Below, in pieces: positions 1 through 9,774 of a stretch of DNA of 64,000 nt. The DNA lies in NCBI RefSeq assembly GCF_013300725.1, contig NZ_JAAIMM010000005.1:84675-148674 (forward strand). Direction: 5' to 3'. Positions within the stretch are counted from its first letter, which is position 1. Each line of letters begins with the position of its first letter. This DNA comes from Allocoprococcus comes. GTDB lineage: Bacteria > Bacillota > Clostridia > Lachnospirales > Lachnospiraceae. Both the position numbers and the translations under genes were made by a program. Below the pieces are notes generated by a model. It did no database searches. It was not told the origin of the DNA and was given only the letters and a program-made list of their open reading frames with translations.

Positions 1-1
1 G

Positions 2-1786
2 GTTGAGATGTTCGACGGATCCATCGGAGCAGGCTCGGTCTTCATGCCTCACGGTGGAAAATACCAGATGACAGAGACACAGAGCATGGTTGCAAAGCTT
101 CCGGTTATGCATGGTAAATGCGATACCGTTACGATGATGAGTTATGGATTTGATCCGTATCTGTCAAGCTGGAGCCCGTATCACGGAGCTGTCTATGCTG
201 TCACAGAGTCTATGGCTAAGATCGTAGCTTGCGGTGGAGATTACAGCAAGATCCGTTTTACATTCCAGGAATATTTCCGCAGAATGACAGAGGATCCAGA
301 AAGATGGAGTCAGCCATTTGCAGCACTGCTTGGTGCATATAAGGCACAGATCGCTTATGGACTTCCGTCAATCGGAGGAAAGGACAGTATGTCCGGAACA
401 TTTGAACATATCGATGTACCGCCGACACTGGTATCCTTTGCAGTTGATATTGCCAAAGAAGGAGATATCATTACTCCGGAACTGAAAAAAGCAGGTAATA
501 AGCTTGTATGGATGAAGATTGAAAAAGATGAATACGAGCTGCCGGTATATGAACAGGTAATGGATCAGTACGGTAAGTTCGCTGATGATATCCACAACGG
601 AAAGATCGTATCTGCTTACGCACTTGACCGCCATGGAGTGATCGCAGCTGTCAGCAAGATGGCATTCGGTAACGGAATGGGTGTGAAGATCGAACACAGC
701 ATGGATGCAAGAGAACTTTTTGCACCTGCATTCGGTGATATCGTAGCAGAAGTTCCGGCAGACAAGGTAGGAGAACTCTCCATCTCTTACACTGTGATCG
801 GTGAAGTGACAGATGATGCGAAATTTGCATTTGGAGATACAGAAATCACACTGAAGGAAGCAGAAGATGCATGGACAGGAACTCTGGAACAGGTATTCCG
901 TACAGTATCTGACGAAACTTCTGACGAAAAGGTAGAATCTCCGCTTTACGATACAAAAGACATTGTGATCTGCGGACACAAGATTGCACAGCCGACTGTA
1001 TTTATCCCGGTATTTCCAGGAACAAACTGCGAGTATGACAGTGCAAAAGCATTTGAAAGAGCAGGTGCAAAGGTCATCACAAAAGTATTCCGTAACATGG
1101 ATGCAGCAGATATCGTAGATTCTGTGAATACATTTGAAAAAGAAATTGCAAAATCCCAGATTATCATGTTCCCGGGTGGATTCTCAGCCGGTGACGAACC
1201 GGATGGTTCTGCAAAATTCTTTGCAACTGCATTCCAGAATGCAAAACTCAAAGAAGCGGTAGAGAAGCTCCTGAATGAGAGAGACGGCCTTGTGCTTGGT
1301 ATCTGTAACGGATTCCAGACACTGGTAAAACTTGGCCTGGTTCCTTACGGAGAAGTTGTGGGACAGACACCGGATTCTCCGACACTGACCTACAATACCA
1401 TCGGACGCCATATTTCCAAGATGGTTTACACAAAGGTTGTCACCAACAAGTCACCATGGCTTCAGGGAGCAGAGCTTGGCGGAGTCTACACCAACCCGGC
1501 ATCCCACGGAGAAGGACGTTTCGTTGCAAGCGAAGAATGGCTTGACAAGCTCTTTGCAAACGGACAGGTTGCAACACAGTACTGTGACCTTGACGGAAAT
1601 GTATCTATGGATGAAGAATGGAACGTCAACGGCTCTTATCGCGCAATTGAAGGTATCACAAGTCCGGATGGCCGTGTGCTTGGTAAGATGGCACATTCAG
1701 AGCGTCGTGCAGATTCCGTGGCAATCAATATTTATGGTGAGCAGGATATGAAGATCTTTGAATCTGGTGTGAAATACTTCAAATAA
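2..1786 (+). CDS. purL: Phosphoribosylformylglycinamidine synthase, C-terminal part (cut by window edge)
   Basis: PurL makes FGAM from FGAR, glutamine and ATP in purine synthesis. The reading frame is open from base 2, so the gene starts before the window and the internal ATG at 8 is not a start. What remains is the second half of the long single-chain PurL: an AIRS/PurM-like synthase part (GSIGAGSVFMPHGGKY, GGKDSM) followed by a class I glutamine amidotransferase domain (PVFPGTNCEYDSAKAFERAG, MFPGGFSAGDEPDGSAKF, nucleophile Cys in LGICNGFQ, His in NPASHGEGRF). The length, the order of domains and the fused glutaminase mark the large PurL rather than the split PurLQS form. It is followed by about 170 bases without an obvious terminator before the gdhA promoter. 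Confidence 0.96.
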   Translation, partial: VEMFDGSIGAGSVFMPHGGKYQMTETQSMVAKLPVMHGKCDTVTMMSYGFDPYLSSWSPYHGAVYAVTESMAKIVACGGDYSKIRFTFQEYFRRMTEDPERWSQPFAALLGAYKAQIAYGLPSIGGKDSMSGTFEHIDVPPTLVSFAVDIAKEGDIITPELKKAGNKLVWMKIEKDEYELPVYEQVMDQYGKFADDIHNGKIVSAYALDRHGVIAAVSKMAFGNGMGVKIEHSMDARELFAPAFGDIVAEVPADKVGELSISYTVIGEVTDDAKFAFGDTEITLKEAEDAWTGTLEQVFRTVSDETSDEKVESPLYDTKDIVICGHKIAQPTVFIPVFPGTNCEYDSAKAFERAGAKVITKVFRNMDAADIVDSVNTFEKEIAKSQIIMFPGGFSAGDEPDGSAKFFATAFQNAKLKEAVEKLLNERDGLVLGICNGFQTLVKLGLVPYGEVVGQTPDSPTLTYNTIGRHISKMVYTKVVTNKSPWLQGAELGGVYTNPASHGEGRFVASEEWLDKLFANGQVATQYCDLDGNVSMDEEWNVNGSYRAIEGITSPDGRVLGKMAHSERRADSVAINIYGEQDMKIFESGVKYFK

Positions 1787-1954
1787 GACGGGAAATCGGG
1801 CATAAAATGCTTTGAATGAGACGAAAAATGCAAGATTGTCGACACGAACTTGCAAAAAAGAGAAGAAGTATCAAGAAAAAAAATGAAAATCAACTGTATT
1901 TGAAAAAAAAATGTGGTGGAAATTCATAAAATTTAAAAAATATGTAAAAAAATC

Positions 1955-1983
1955 TTGACACGGGCGCCTGAATGCTTTACTCT
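1955..1983 (+). promoter_or_regulatory. Putative sigma-A promoter of gdhA
   Basis: TTGACA at 1955-1960 and TACTCT at 1978-1983 with a 17-base spacer. The -35 is perfect and the -10 is weak (3 of 6). Transcription would start near 1990, just ahead of the hairpin at 2008-2029, leaving a leader of about 110 bases. Confidence 0.5.
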
Positions 1984-2007
1984 GTTAAAGAACAAAGGTG
2001 TTCCGGA

Positions 2008-2040
2008 GGGGCAGACATTTGTTTGCCCCTTTATTTTTTT
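2008..2040 (+). terminator. Leader hairpin with T-tract before gdhA (possible attenuator)
   Basis: GGGGCA (2008-2013) pairs with TGCCCC (2024-2029) and is followed by a T-rich run to 2040. It lies between the promoter at 1955-1983 and the gdhA ribosome binding site, so if it terminates it would act as an attenuator. It could instead end purL transcripts. I see no T-box or known riboswitch sequence in this leader. Confidence 0.5.
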
Positions 2041-2086
2041 GAAAGAGAAATGTGGAATCACACATTTTTTGTAAAAGAACATTTAG

Positions 2087-3436
<1,350 letters not shown>

Positions 3437-3467
3437 GACATATCCTCTATGTAAAATATAATCAGAA

Positions 3468-3495
3468 AATCTTCGGAGAAATCCGGAGATTTTTT
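3468..3495 (+). terminator. Rho-independent terminator of gdhA
   Basis: A 10-bp stem (3468-3477 with 3482-3491, one G-T pair) closed by a GAAA tetraloop and followed by a T run. It lies 31 bases after the gdhA stop codon. Confidence 0.85.
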
Positions 3496-3532
3496 GATTT
3501 GTGCAAAAACGTTGAATGATACAGGTTGTGTT

Positions 3533-3693
3533 GGCGGTCTCTGGAAAAAGAATCGTTTGGATTCAAGTTGCGCAAACCATTCCGAGGAGCCTTTTGGGGC
3601 GAAAATTGTGTCAGCAATGGCTTCCACAATTTTTAAGTCTCCTCTCCATTGCGCAAAAATAGAATCCAAACGATTCTTTTTCCAGAGACCGCC
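3533..3693 (+). repeat. ~160-nt nested hairpin element, copy A
   Basis: Outer arms 3533-3564 and 3662-3693 are perfect 32-base inverted repeats. Inside them lie TTGCGCAA paired with TTGCGCAA, GAGGAG paired with CTCCTC, and a core hairpin AAAATTGTG/CACAATTTT. The core loop reads TGTCAGCAAWGGCTTCCACA when the stem ends are included. Three other copies (4335-4492 inverted, 29372-29530, 55300-55461) share the core but have different arms. The left flank AGGTTGTGTT also precedes copy D. No coding capacity is evident. I do not recognise the family. Confidence 0.85.
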
Positions 3694-3761
3694 CATTCAA
3701 CGGTATCGAATGAAAGCTTCTTGAAATTGTAAAAAATAAAGCAAAAAAATGAAAAAAACAG

Positions 3762-3791
3762 TTGACATTTGTGAGAAGATGATTGTATAAT
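3762..3791 (+). promoter_or_regulatory. Promoter of the tRNA-Val/tRNA-Met unit
   Basis: TTGACA at 3762-3767, an 18-base spacer and a perfect TATAAT at 3786-3791, about 32 bases before the first tRNA. Confidence 0.8.
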
Positions 3792-3823
3792 AACGAAGTC
3801 GGTTGTGAAACAGACGAACATAT

Positions 3824-3896
3824 GGGATCATAGCTCAGCTGGGAGAGCATCTGCCTTACAAGCAGAGGGTCATAGGTTCGAGCCCTATTGGTCCCA
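3824..3896 (+). tRNA. tRNA-Val (anticodon TAC)
   Basis: A 73-base cloverleaf: acceptor GGGATCA pairs with TGGTCCC, the D arm is AGCTCAGCTGGGAGAGC, the anticodon loop is CTTACAA on a CTGC stem, and the T loop is GGTTCGAGCC. The CCA end is not encoded. It shares a promoter with the tRNA-Met that follows 106 bases later. Confidence 0.95.
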
Positions 3897-4002
3897 TTTC
3901 GCGAGAAAGTTTTTTTAAGTCGAAAGCATTGAACGCGAAATGTGAAGTGCAATTCGTGCGATGCACACAGCTCTGAAGAGCTGGCACAAAAACATATCAT
4001 AT

Positions 4003-4076
4003 GGCGGGATAGCTCAGTTGGCTAGAGCACGCGGTTCATACCCGCGGTGTCGCTGGTTCAAATCCAGTTCCCGCTA
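4003..4076 (+). tRNA. tRNA-Met (anticodon CAT), elongator type
   Basis: A 74-base cloverleaf with acceptor GGCGGGA/TCCCGCT (first pair G-T), anticodon loop TTCATAC on a CGCGG stem, and T arm GCTGG-TTCAAAT-CCAGT. The paired 1-72 position and the lack of three G-C pairs at the base of the anticodon stem argue against an initiator tRNA. The overall sequence resembles elongator Met more than lysidine-modified Ile2, but the sequence alone does not fully exclude the latter. CCA is not encoded. Confidence 0.9.
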
Positions 4077-4080
4077 CTAC

Positions 4081-4111
4081 AAGAAGGAGTCCTTGTGTGG
4101 GGCTTCTTTTT
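4081..4111 (+). terminator. Terminator after the tRNA pair
   Basis: AAGAAG...CTTCTT with inner CC/GG pairs, followed by TTTTT, starting 5 bases after tRNA-Met. Confidence 0.65.
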
Positions 4112-4145
4112 GCGTTATAGCTTATAGGTTCTAAGTCAAGTGCTT

Positions 4146-4174
4146 GGGGTGTGATTCTTTGAATCATGCCCCTT
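4146..4174 (+). other. Perfect short hairpin, possible second terminator
   Basis: GGGG-GTGATTC (4146-4157) folds on GAATCAT-CCCC (4161-4172) with one internal mismatch, followed by only three Ts. Nothing else is seen between here and the hairpin element at 4335. Confidence 0.4.
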
Positions 4175-4334
4175 TACAGCGTTTACGAAACGGTAAGTAG
4201 CCTATTACCTCAAAATTTCCAAATAAAGTTCCCCACACAAAAGCCATTGATAAATCCCCAATTGCATAGGTACTTAAACACAACATTCCCCAGGCAGCCG
4301 CTTCCAAGCGCTGCCGTCTTTTCGGAGAAAGTCA

Positions 4335-4492
4335 GCAGGAGGAGAAAAAATATCCCACCAGATTCCATGTTTGTCCAATGGAGATAAGACTCAAAAATTG
4401 TGGAAGCCTTTGCTGACACAATTTTCGCTCTCAGAGGCTTATCGGAATGGTTTGGACAAAGGAATCCGGTGGGATATTTTTTCTCCTCCTGC
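4335..4492 (-). repeat. ~160-nt nested hairpin element, copy B (inverted)
   Basis: Minus-strand copy of the element at 3533. The outer arms 4335-4366 and 4461-4492 form 32 pairs with one mismatch, and their sequence is unrelated to the other copies (GGAGGAG, A6, TATCCCACC). The inner stem is TTGTCCAA/TTGGACAA where copy A has TTGCGCAA, and the next stem is GATAAG/CTTATC where copy A has GAGGAG/CTCCTC, so both halves changed together. The core is identical to copy D. It lies between the tRNA terminator and the gene at 4604. Confidence 0.85.
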
Positions 4493-4603
4493 GTCCCCTC
4501 TGAACCCTCTCACCATTTCGCCTGCCTCCCAACAAAACCTATGCAATCCCCCCAAGATGTGATAAAATATCCCTAGATTACGACAAAACGGAGGAATTTT
4601 CAT

Positions 4604-5143
4604 ATGACATCTAAGACAAAGCAGATCATCATGGCTGCAATCGGCGCATATCTGGTATATACCGGCATATCACTTGTGCAGGACACAATTGCCGGGGAAC
4701 CGAAAAACCAGATCCTTTTTATTCTGGTCGGAATATTTTTTGCACTGTTTGGACTGGCTACGATTATCTGGAATATAAGAATAATCGTAAAAGAGACAAA
4801 GACAGAAATTCAGGGTACAACTGCAGGAGCAGAAGAAAACAAAGATGACGAAGAAGAAGCAGAAAAAAAGGTTTCTTCAGGAAAAGAAGTTGTAGACGTT
4901 CATGTAGGAGCTGATACAGAAGAAGAAAAGAAGCCTGCAGATAAAGAGGAAAAGAAAGAAGCAGCCGCTGAAGAAAAAGCGGAAGACGGTGAAAAAGAGA
5001 AAAAGAAAGCAGAAGATGATACAGAAGTGGTAAAAGACGAAGAAAAGGAAACTGTGGCGGATAAAGAAGATAAAAAGGCGGAAGATGTGCCGGAAGAAAA
5101 GAGCGACAAAAAAGCAGATGCCAGACAGGAAGGAGAAGTGTAG
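4604..5143 (+). CDS. Small membrane protein with a Lys/Glu/Asp-rich tail
   Basis: Not recognised as a named family. Of its 179 residues, about 1-65 hold two hydrophobic segments (IIMAAIGAYLVYTGISLV and ILFILVGIFFALFGLATIIW). From about residue 65 on it is low-complexity and highly charged (runs of E, K, D and A), probably cytoplasmic and disordered or coiled coil. CGGAGGAA precedes the ATG at good spacing. It ends 3 bases before ispF and probably shares a transcript with it, but nothing suggests a role in isoprenoid synthesis. The skewed composition of the tail produces several long, meaningless frames on the other strand. Confidence 0.8.
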   Translation: MTSKTKQIIMAAIGAYLVYTGISLVQDTIAGEPKNQILFILVGIFFALFGLATIIWNIRIIVKETKTEIQGTTAGAEENKDDEEEAEKKVSSGKEVVDVHVGADTEEEKKPADKEEKKEAAAEEKAEDGEKEKKKAEDDTEVVKDEEKETVADKEDKKAEDVPEEKSDKKADARQEGEV

Positions 5144-5146
5144 AAG

Positions 5147-5698
5147 ATGCGTGTTGGAATGGGATATGATGTTCATAAACTAACAGAAGGAAGAAAGCTG
5201 ATTCTTGGTGGGGTGGAGATCCCATACGAAAAGGGGCTTCTTGGACATTCGGATGCAGACGTACTTCTGCATGCGATCATGGATGCCCTGCTTGGAGCGG
5301 CATCACTTGGAGATATCGGAAAGCATTTCCCGGATACAGATCCTGCATACAAAGGAATTTCCAGTATTAAGCTTCTGGAGCATGTAGGAAAGCTGCTGGA
5401 TGACCATATGTATGTAATTGAGAATATTGATGCGACGATCATTGCGCAGAGACCGAAGATGCGCCCGCACATCGAGCAGATGGAAAAGAATATTGCAGAA
5501 GCGCTGCATATTGAAACGGATCAGGTAAATGTCAAGGCAACGACGGAAGAAGGTCTTGGATTTACCGGAAGTGGGGAAGGAATTTCTTCCCAGGCAATCT
5601 GTGCAATTGAAAAGCTGACTAATTTCAGCAGTGTAGACGTAGCAGCACCTGCAGGTGGCTGCGCAGGCTGTGGAGGTTGTGCAGCAAGACAGATGTAG
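5147..5698 (+). CDS. ispF: 2-C-methyl-D-erythritol 2,4-cyclodiphosphate synthase with Cys-rich tail
   Basis: Cyclises CDP-ME 2-phosphate to MEcPP in the MEP isoprenoid pathway. Zinc-binding residues are seen in GYDVH (D8, H10) and in [20 protein letters not shown]; the CDP-binding and trimer motifs [16 protein letters not shown] are intact. The family is normally about 155-160 residues; this protein has 183, the extra part ending [14 protein letters not shown] with four cysteines spaced C-x2-C-x2-C after an earlier C. The start follows AAGGAG at good spacing and lies 3 bases after the upstream stop. The tail is discussed among the findings. Confidence 0.95.
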   Translation: MRVGMGYDVHKLTEGRKLILGGVEIPYEKGLLGHSDADVLLHAIMDALLGAASLGDIGKHFPDTDPAYKGISSIKLLEHVGKLLDDHMYVIENIDATIIAQRPKMRPHIEQMEKNIAEALHIETDQVNVKATTEEGLGFTGSGEGISSQAICAIEKLTNFSSVDVAAPAGGCAGCGGCAARQM

Positions 5699-5735
5699 AT
5701 CAAGTCTGAATGGAAAGGTACGGCGAAAAAGTAAA

Positions 5736-6866
5736 ATGAAGATACTGAAAAAACTGAAGCCGGAAGAACGTGGGCTTACAAGAACACTGTGGGAACAGGT
5801 ATTTACAGAAGATACGAAAGAATTTCTGGACTATTATTACACAGAAAAGACGAAGAATAATGAAATCTATGTGATCGAGACGGATCACGATATCCGGGCG
5901 ATGATGCAGCTGAATCCTTATGTAATACAGATGGGGAAAAAGGCAGTAGAGAGCAGATACATTGTTGCAGTTGCAACAGAGCCTCTTTACCGGCACAGAG
6001 GTTATATGGCGGAATTATTAAGCAAGACAGCAAGAGATCTGTATCAGCAAAAAATGCCATTCTTTTTCCTGATGCCCGCAAGTGAGAAAATTTACTATCC
6101 ACATAATTACCGGTTTATCTATGCAGCTGATGTGTGGAGTGCAAAAGAAACAGACGGAGAAGAACTGACAATACAGAAGATTGTGGAATTACAGAACGAT
6201 TCCGGCGTGAAACTCAGAAAGGCAGAGGAAAAAGACTGTAAAAAGCTGGGGTATTTTGCGGAAGAAGTTCTGGAAAAACAGAAAATCCAGGTATATACCA
6301 AACGGGATGCAGCTTATTATATGCGCCTTCTGAAGGAACAGGAAAGTGAAAAAGGCGGAATCCTGATCGCAGAGCAGGATGGGGAAATCCGAGGAATCCT
6401 TGTTTTTGATGAAGAAGACGGGTTTGCAGTAAGAGAACCATTGATCGGGAAAGGATATGGAGATATTTTTGATAAGGCAGGAGTCATCCTCCAAAAAGAA
6501 GAAAAGAAAAAACCTTTGATCATGGCGCGTCTTTTGAATGTAGAAAGTCTTCTGTCTGCAATGGTGTGCAAAGAAGAGATGGATCTGGAGTTTGTTCTCT
6601 ACGATCCGGTTATCCGGGAAAATAACTGTCTGTTTATGCTAAAAGGCAATGAAGAACATCTTGTAGTCCGGACAAGGACAGCACACACCGGCAAAGATGA
6701 TGCTGTGCAGAAGATCAGTATTGATGCGCTTACATCGATCGTATTTGCTTATAAAGAGCTGGAAGAGATTGAAGAGGAAGAAAAAGAGATCTTTTCAGCA
6801 GAATTTAAAAAAGAAATCAGTAAACTGATTCCGTTTTCTCCTGTTTTTATCAACGAGATTGTCTGA
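5736..6866 (+). CDS. GNAT-family N-acetyltransferase, Eis-like
   Basis: The N-terminal half carries the acetyl-CoA binding signature of GNAT enzymes (VAVATEPLYRHRGYMAELL, i.e. the R-x-x-G-x-[GAM] loop). The two-part layout, with a second divergent acetyltransferase-like half and a C-terminal region, resembles Eis-type proteins of about 380-400 residues; this one has 376. The substrate is unknown. The open frame extends upstream into ispF, but the first plausible start is the ATG at 5736; its ribosome binding site is weak, so translation may depend on ispF, whose stop is 37 bases upstream. It probably ends the 4604-6866 transcript. Confidence 0.8.
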   Translation: MKILKKLKPEERGLTRTLWEQVFTEDTKEFLDYYYTEKTKNNEIYVIETDHDIRAMMQLNPYVIQMGKKAVESRYIVAVATEPLYRHRGYMAELLSKTARDLYQQKMPFFFLMPASEKIYYPHNYRFIYAADVWSAKETDGEELTIQKIVELQNDSGVKLRKAEEKDCKKLGYFAEEVLEKQKIQVYTKRDAAYYMRLLKEQESEKGGILIAEQDGEIRGILVFDEEDGFAVREPLIGKGYGDIFDKAGVILQKEEKKKPLIMARLLNVESLLSAMVCKEEMDLEFVLYDPVIRENNCLFMLKGNEEHLVVRTRTAHTGKDDAVQKISIDALTSIVFAYKELEEIEEEEKEIFSAEFKKEISKLIPFSPVFINEIV

Positions 6867-6874
6867 TAAGCGGG

Positions 6875-6903
6875 TTGACAAAAAAGAAAAAATCGCATAC
6901 TAT
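6875..6903 (+). promoter_or_regulatory. Promoter of the cys T-box operon
   Basis: TTGACA at 6875-6880, a 17-base spacer, and TACTAT at 6898-6903. Confidence 0.85.
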
Positions 6904-6909
6904 ATGTAC

Positions 6910-7183
6910 TAGATATGAATGAAACTGAAAAGACGGAGAACGAAAAGAGTAGTTATCCTCAGAGTTCTATCAGAGAGGATCTGTCATCGGCTGAAAGCAG
7001 ATCCGGGAGCAGGGATGATGAAGTGCATTCGGGAGTTGACCGGGCGAACGTGAAAGTGAAGATTTTACAAGTAGCCGGGTACGTGTGGCAGACGTTACAG
7101 GCCGTGAGAGAAAAGCAGGATAACTGCTTTTAATTTAGAGTGGAACCGCGGAAACTTCGTCTCTTTGTGAGACGGAGTTTTTT
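6910..7183 (+). promoter_or_regulatory. T-box leader, cysteine-specific
   Basis: A leader of about 270 bases that senses uncharged tRNA-Cys. The T-box bulge sequence TGGAACCGCGG lies at 7141-7151, and the terminator AACTTCGTCTC/GAGACGGAGTT with its T-run at 7153-7183. The probable specifier is TGC at 7024-7026, in the context GAAG-TGC-A also seen in the Thr leader at 25912. The reading frame through 6915-7133 is a by-product of the RNA. Uncharged tRNA-Cys should favour the antiterminator and raise cysE-cysS expression. Confidence 0.93.
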
Positions 7184-7219
7184 AATTTCACAGGAAATTC
7201 CAAATCAGAGGTGAATGAA

Positions 7220-7894
7220 ATGGGAGTTATTTCCTATATCAAAGAAGAAATCAAAGTTGTAAAAGAACGAGATCCGGCAATCAAATCGGATATAGAAGTA
7301 CTTCTGTATCCAAGCTTTAAGGTAATGCTTCATTACAGGATCGCACATAAGCTATATCTGAAAAAACACTATTTTCTGGCACGGTGGGTGTCACAGCGTG
7401 GTGTCAGAAAGACAGGAATAGAGATCCATCCGGGAGCAACCATTGGAAAAGGACTTTTCATTGACCATGGAAGTGGCGTTATCATCGGCGAGACTGCAAT
7501 CCTGGGCGATAATATTACACTGTATCAGGGAGTAACCCTGGGTGGTACAGGAAAAGAGCAGGGCAAGCGCCATCCAACGCTGGAAGACAACGTCATGGTC
7601 AGTGCCGGTGCGAAGGTCATCGGTTCCTTTACGATCGGAAAGAATTCCAAGATCGGAGCAGGATCTGTTGTTATCGAGGAAGTACCTCCGAACTGTACCG
7701 TTGTCGGTGTCCCGGGAAGAATTGTACGCATGGGAGACCAGAAAGTTCCGAGCGCTGACCTGGATCAGATCCATCTGCCAGATCCGGTATTGAATGATAT
7801 CCGTCAGCTTCAGACTGACAATATCCGTCTGAAGAAAGAACTGAAAGCATTGAAAGAAAAACTCGCGAAAGAAAAAATAATCGAGGAAGCATAG
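7220..7894 (+). CDS. cysE: Serine O-acetyltransferase
   Basis: Makes O-acetylserine from serine and acetyl-CoA, the first step of cysteine synthesis. It has 224 residues with the N-terminal helical region and a left-handed beta-helix of hexapeptide repeats ([37 protein letters not shown] with the CoA/serine site, KIGAGSVV). The C-terminal 40 residues are a charged coiled-coil-like extension. The ATG at 7220 is preferred over the GTG at 7211, which is part of the AGAGGTG ribosome binding site. First gene after the Cys T-box; cysS follows after 20 bases. Confidence 0.94.
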   Translation: MGVISYIKEEIKVVKERDPAIKSDIEVLLYPSFKVMLHYRIAHKLYLKKHYFLARWVSQRGVRKTGIEIHPGATIGKGLFIDHGSGVIIGETAILGDNITLYQGVTLGGTGKEQGKRHPTLEDNVMVSAGAKVIGSFTIGKNSKIGAGSVVIEEVPPNCTVVGVPGRIVRMGDQKVPSADLDQIHLPDPVLNDIRQLQTDNIRLKKELKALKEKLAKEKIIEEA

Positions 7895-7914
7895 AAAAAA
7901 GAAGGAGTAGCTTT

Positions 7915-9321
7915 ATGAAAGTATTTAACACACTTACGAAAAAGAAAGAAGAATTCGTTCCTCTGGAAGAAGGAAAGGTAAGAATGTATGTCTGCGGACC
8001 AACCGTATACAATTATATCCATATCGGTAATGCAAGACCGATGATCGTATTTGATACCGTCCGCCGTTATTTTGAATACAAAGGATACGATGTCAATTAT
8101 GTATCGAACTTCACGGATGTTGATGATAAGATCATCAAAAAGGCAATCGAAGAACAGGTATCCGCGCAGGAAGTTTCACAGCGCTATATCGCAGAGTGCA
8201 AAAAAGATATGGCAGGAATGAATGTAAAGCCTGCAACCAAGCATCCGCTTGCAACAGAAGAAATCTGCGGCATGGTTGAGATGATTTCCGAGCTGATCGA
8301 AAAAGGTTATGCTTATGAGAAGAACGGAACCGTTTATTTTAGCACAAGAAAATTCAAAGACTATGGAAAATTATCCCACAAGAATCTGGATGATCTCCGT
8401 TCCGGTGGACGTTCTCTTCTGGTAAGTGGAGAAGATGAAAAAGAAGATCCGCTGGATTTCGTACTCTGGAAACCGAAAAAAGAAGGGGAGCCTTTCTGGA
8501 AATCACCATGGTCAGACGGACGTCCGGGATGGCATATTGAGTGTTCTGTCATGTCAAGAAAATATCTTGGCGAACAGATCGATATTCATGCTGGTGGAGA
8601 AGATCTTGTGTTCCCACATCATGAGAATGAGATCGCACAGAGTGAAGCTGCCAACGGCAAAGAATTTGCAAGATACTGGATGCACAATGCATTCTTGAAC
8701 ATTGACAATCGCAAGATGTCCAAATCACTTGGAAACTTCCGTACCGTAAGAGAGATCAGCGAGCAGTATGACCTCCAGGTGCTTCGTTTCTTCATGCTGA
8801 GCGCACATTACAGAAGCCCGCTGAACTTCAGCGCAGAGCTGATGGAAGCATCCAAGAATGGTCTGGAAAGAATCATCAATGCAACCGATAATCTGAAACA
8901 TCTTCTCGGTGCAGCTACTGTAGAAGAAATGAGCGTAGAAGAAAAAGAGGCATTTGCAAAGACGGATGCATATGTGGAAGAATTTGAAAAAGCAATGGAT
9001 GATGATTTCAACACAGCAGACGCGATTGCGGCAATCTTCGACCTTGTAAAATATGCAAATACCACTGCAACCGCAGAAAGCTCAAAAGAATATCTCCAGA
9101 GCCTGCTTGACAGAATCGTAAAACTGGGTGATGTCCTGGGACTGATCCTGGATAAAAAGGAAGAGCTTCTGGATGCAGATATTGAAAAATTGATCGAAGA
9201 GCGTCAGGCTGCAAGAAAAGCAAAAGATTTTGCAAGAGCCGATGCGATTCGTGACGAGCTTCTGGAAAAGGGAATTATCCTGAAGGATACCAGAGAAGGA
9301 GTACAATGGAAAAAAGCGTAG
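7915..9321 (+). CDS. cysS: Cysteinyl-tRNA synthetase
   Basis: Class I synthetase charging tRNA-Cys, 468 residues, normal length. The zinc/cysteine site begins at C27 ([18 protein letters not shown]), HIGN is the HIGH motif, and RKMSKSLGN is the KMSKS loop. [13 protein letters not shown] and [13 protein letters not shown] zinc ligands are present. AGAAGGAG precedes the ATG. Under the Cys T-box together with cysE. Its 3' end overlaps mrnC by 16 bases, so the two are translationally close. Confidence 0.97.
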   Translation: MKVFNTLTKKKEEFVPLEEGKVRMYVCGPTVYNYIHIGNARPMIVFDTVRRYFEYKGYDVNYVSNFTDVDDKIIKKAIEEQVSAQEVSQRYIAECKKDMAGMNVKPATKHPLATEEICGMVEMISELIEKGYAYEKNGTVYFSTRKFKDYGKLSHKNLDDLRSGGRSLLVSGEDEKEDPLDFVLWKPKKEGEPFWKSPWSDGRPGWHIECSVMSRKYLGEQIDIHAGGEDLVFPHHENEIAQSEAANGKEFARYWMHNAFLNIDNRKMSKSLGNFRTVREISEQYDLQVLRFFMLSAHYRSPLNFSAELMEASKNGLERIINATDNLKHLLGAATVEEMSVEEKEAFAKTDAYVEEFEKAMDDDFNTADAIAAIFDLVKYANTTATAESSKEYLQSLLDRIVKLGDVLGLILDKKEELLDADIEKLIEERQAARKAKDFARADAIRDELLEKGIILKDTREGVQWKKA

Positions 9322-9773
9322 AATTTGAAATCGCTGACTATATAAGAGAAGTGCTTGAAATGAAAGAGGTGGAGCCGGAAGGCTATTCACCTCTTACTCT
9401 GGCTTATATAGGGGACAGCATTTATGATCTGATCATCAAGACAAAGGTGATCAGCGAAGGCAATAAACAGGTAAAAAAATTACATCAGGAGACAAGCAGC
9501 ATGGTGCAGGCATCGGCACAGTCTGAGATGATGCGTGTTCTGCAGCCACTTCTTACCGAAGAAGAGCATGCCGTTTACCGAAGAGGAAGAAATGCCAAAT
9601 CGGTGTCTCCGGCAAAGAACCAGTCACTGACCGATTACCGCCGTGCGACCGGATTTGAAGCGCTGATGGGATGGCTTTATCTGAAAAGAGAATGGAAGAG
9701 AATGGCAGATCTGGTCAAGATTGGTCTGGACCATTTAAGCGAATGTGAAGAAGAAAAGAATCAGGAGAAATAG
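9306..9773 (+). CDS. mrnC: Mini-ribonuclease 3
   Basis: A ribonuclease III-like catalytic domain without the double-stranded RNA binding domain; in B. subtilis it matures 23S rRNA ends. It has 155 residues with the catalytic motif [11 protein letters not shown] and the conserved block [29 protein letters not shown] (shown here only as two overlapping landmarks). The position after cysS and before rlmB matches the known Firmicute order. It overlaps the end of cysS. Confidence 0.92.
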   Translation: MEKSVEFEIADYIREVLEMKEVEPEGYSPLTLAYIGDSIYDLIIKTKVISEGNKQVKKLHQETSSMVQASAQSEMMRVLQPLLTEEEHAVYRRGRNAKSVSPAKNQSLTDYRRATGFEALMGWLYLKREWKRMADLVKIGLDHLSECEEEKNQEK

Positions 9774-9774
9774 A

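Noticed and set aside
3533..3693. Reading the ~160-nt elements as simple rho-independent terminators
   Set aside because: No T-tract follows the outer arms, gdhA already has its own terminator, and the conserved core loop is not needed for termination.
3494..3724. Short frames across hairpin elements A, C and D on both strands
   Set aside because: The two strands give near-mirror peptides because the DNA is palindromic; starts differ between copies and no peptide is conserved.
3533..4492. CRISPR array from the two nearby hairpin copies
   Set aside because: Only two units, in opposite orientation, 640 bases apart and of 160 bases; no regular short repeat-spacer pattern and no cas genes in the window.
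4764..5225. Long minus-strand frames rich in Leu, Phe and Ser opposite the gene at 4604
   Set aside because: They mirror the Lys/Glu-rich coding strand; composition is an artefact of the repetitive tail.
6915..7133. 72-codon frame upstream of cysE
   Set aside because: It lies wholly within the Cys T-box leader, including the specifier stem, and has no ribosome binding site.
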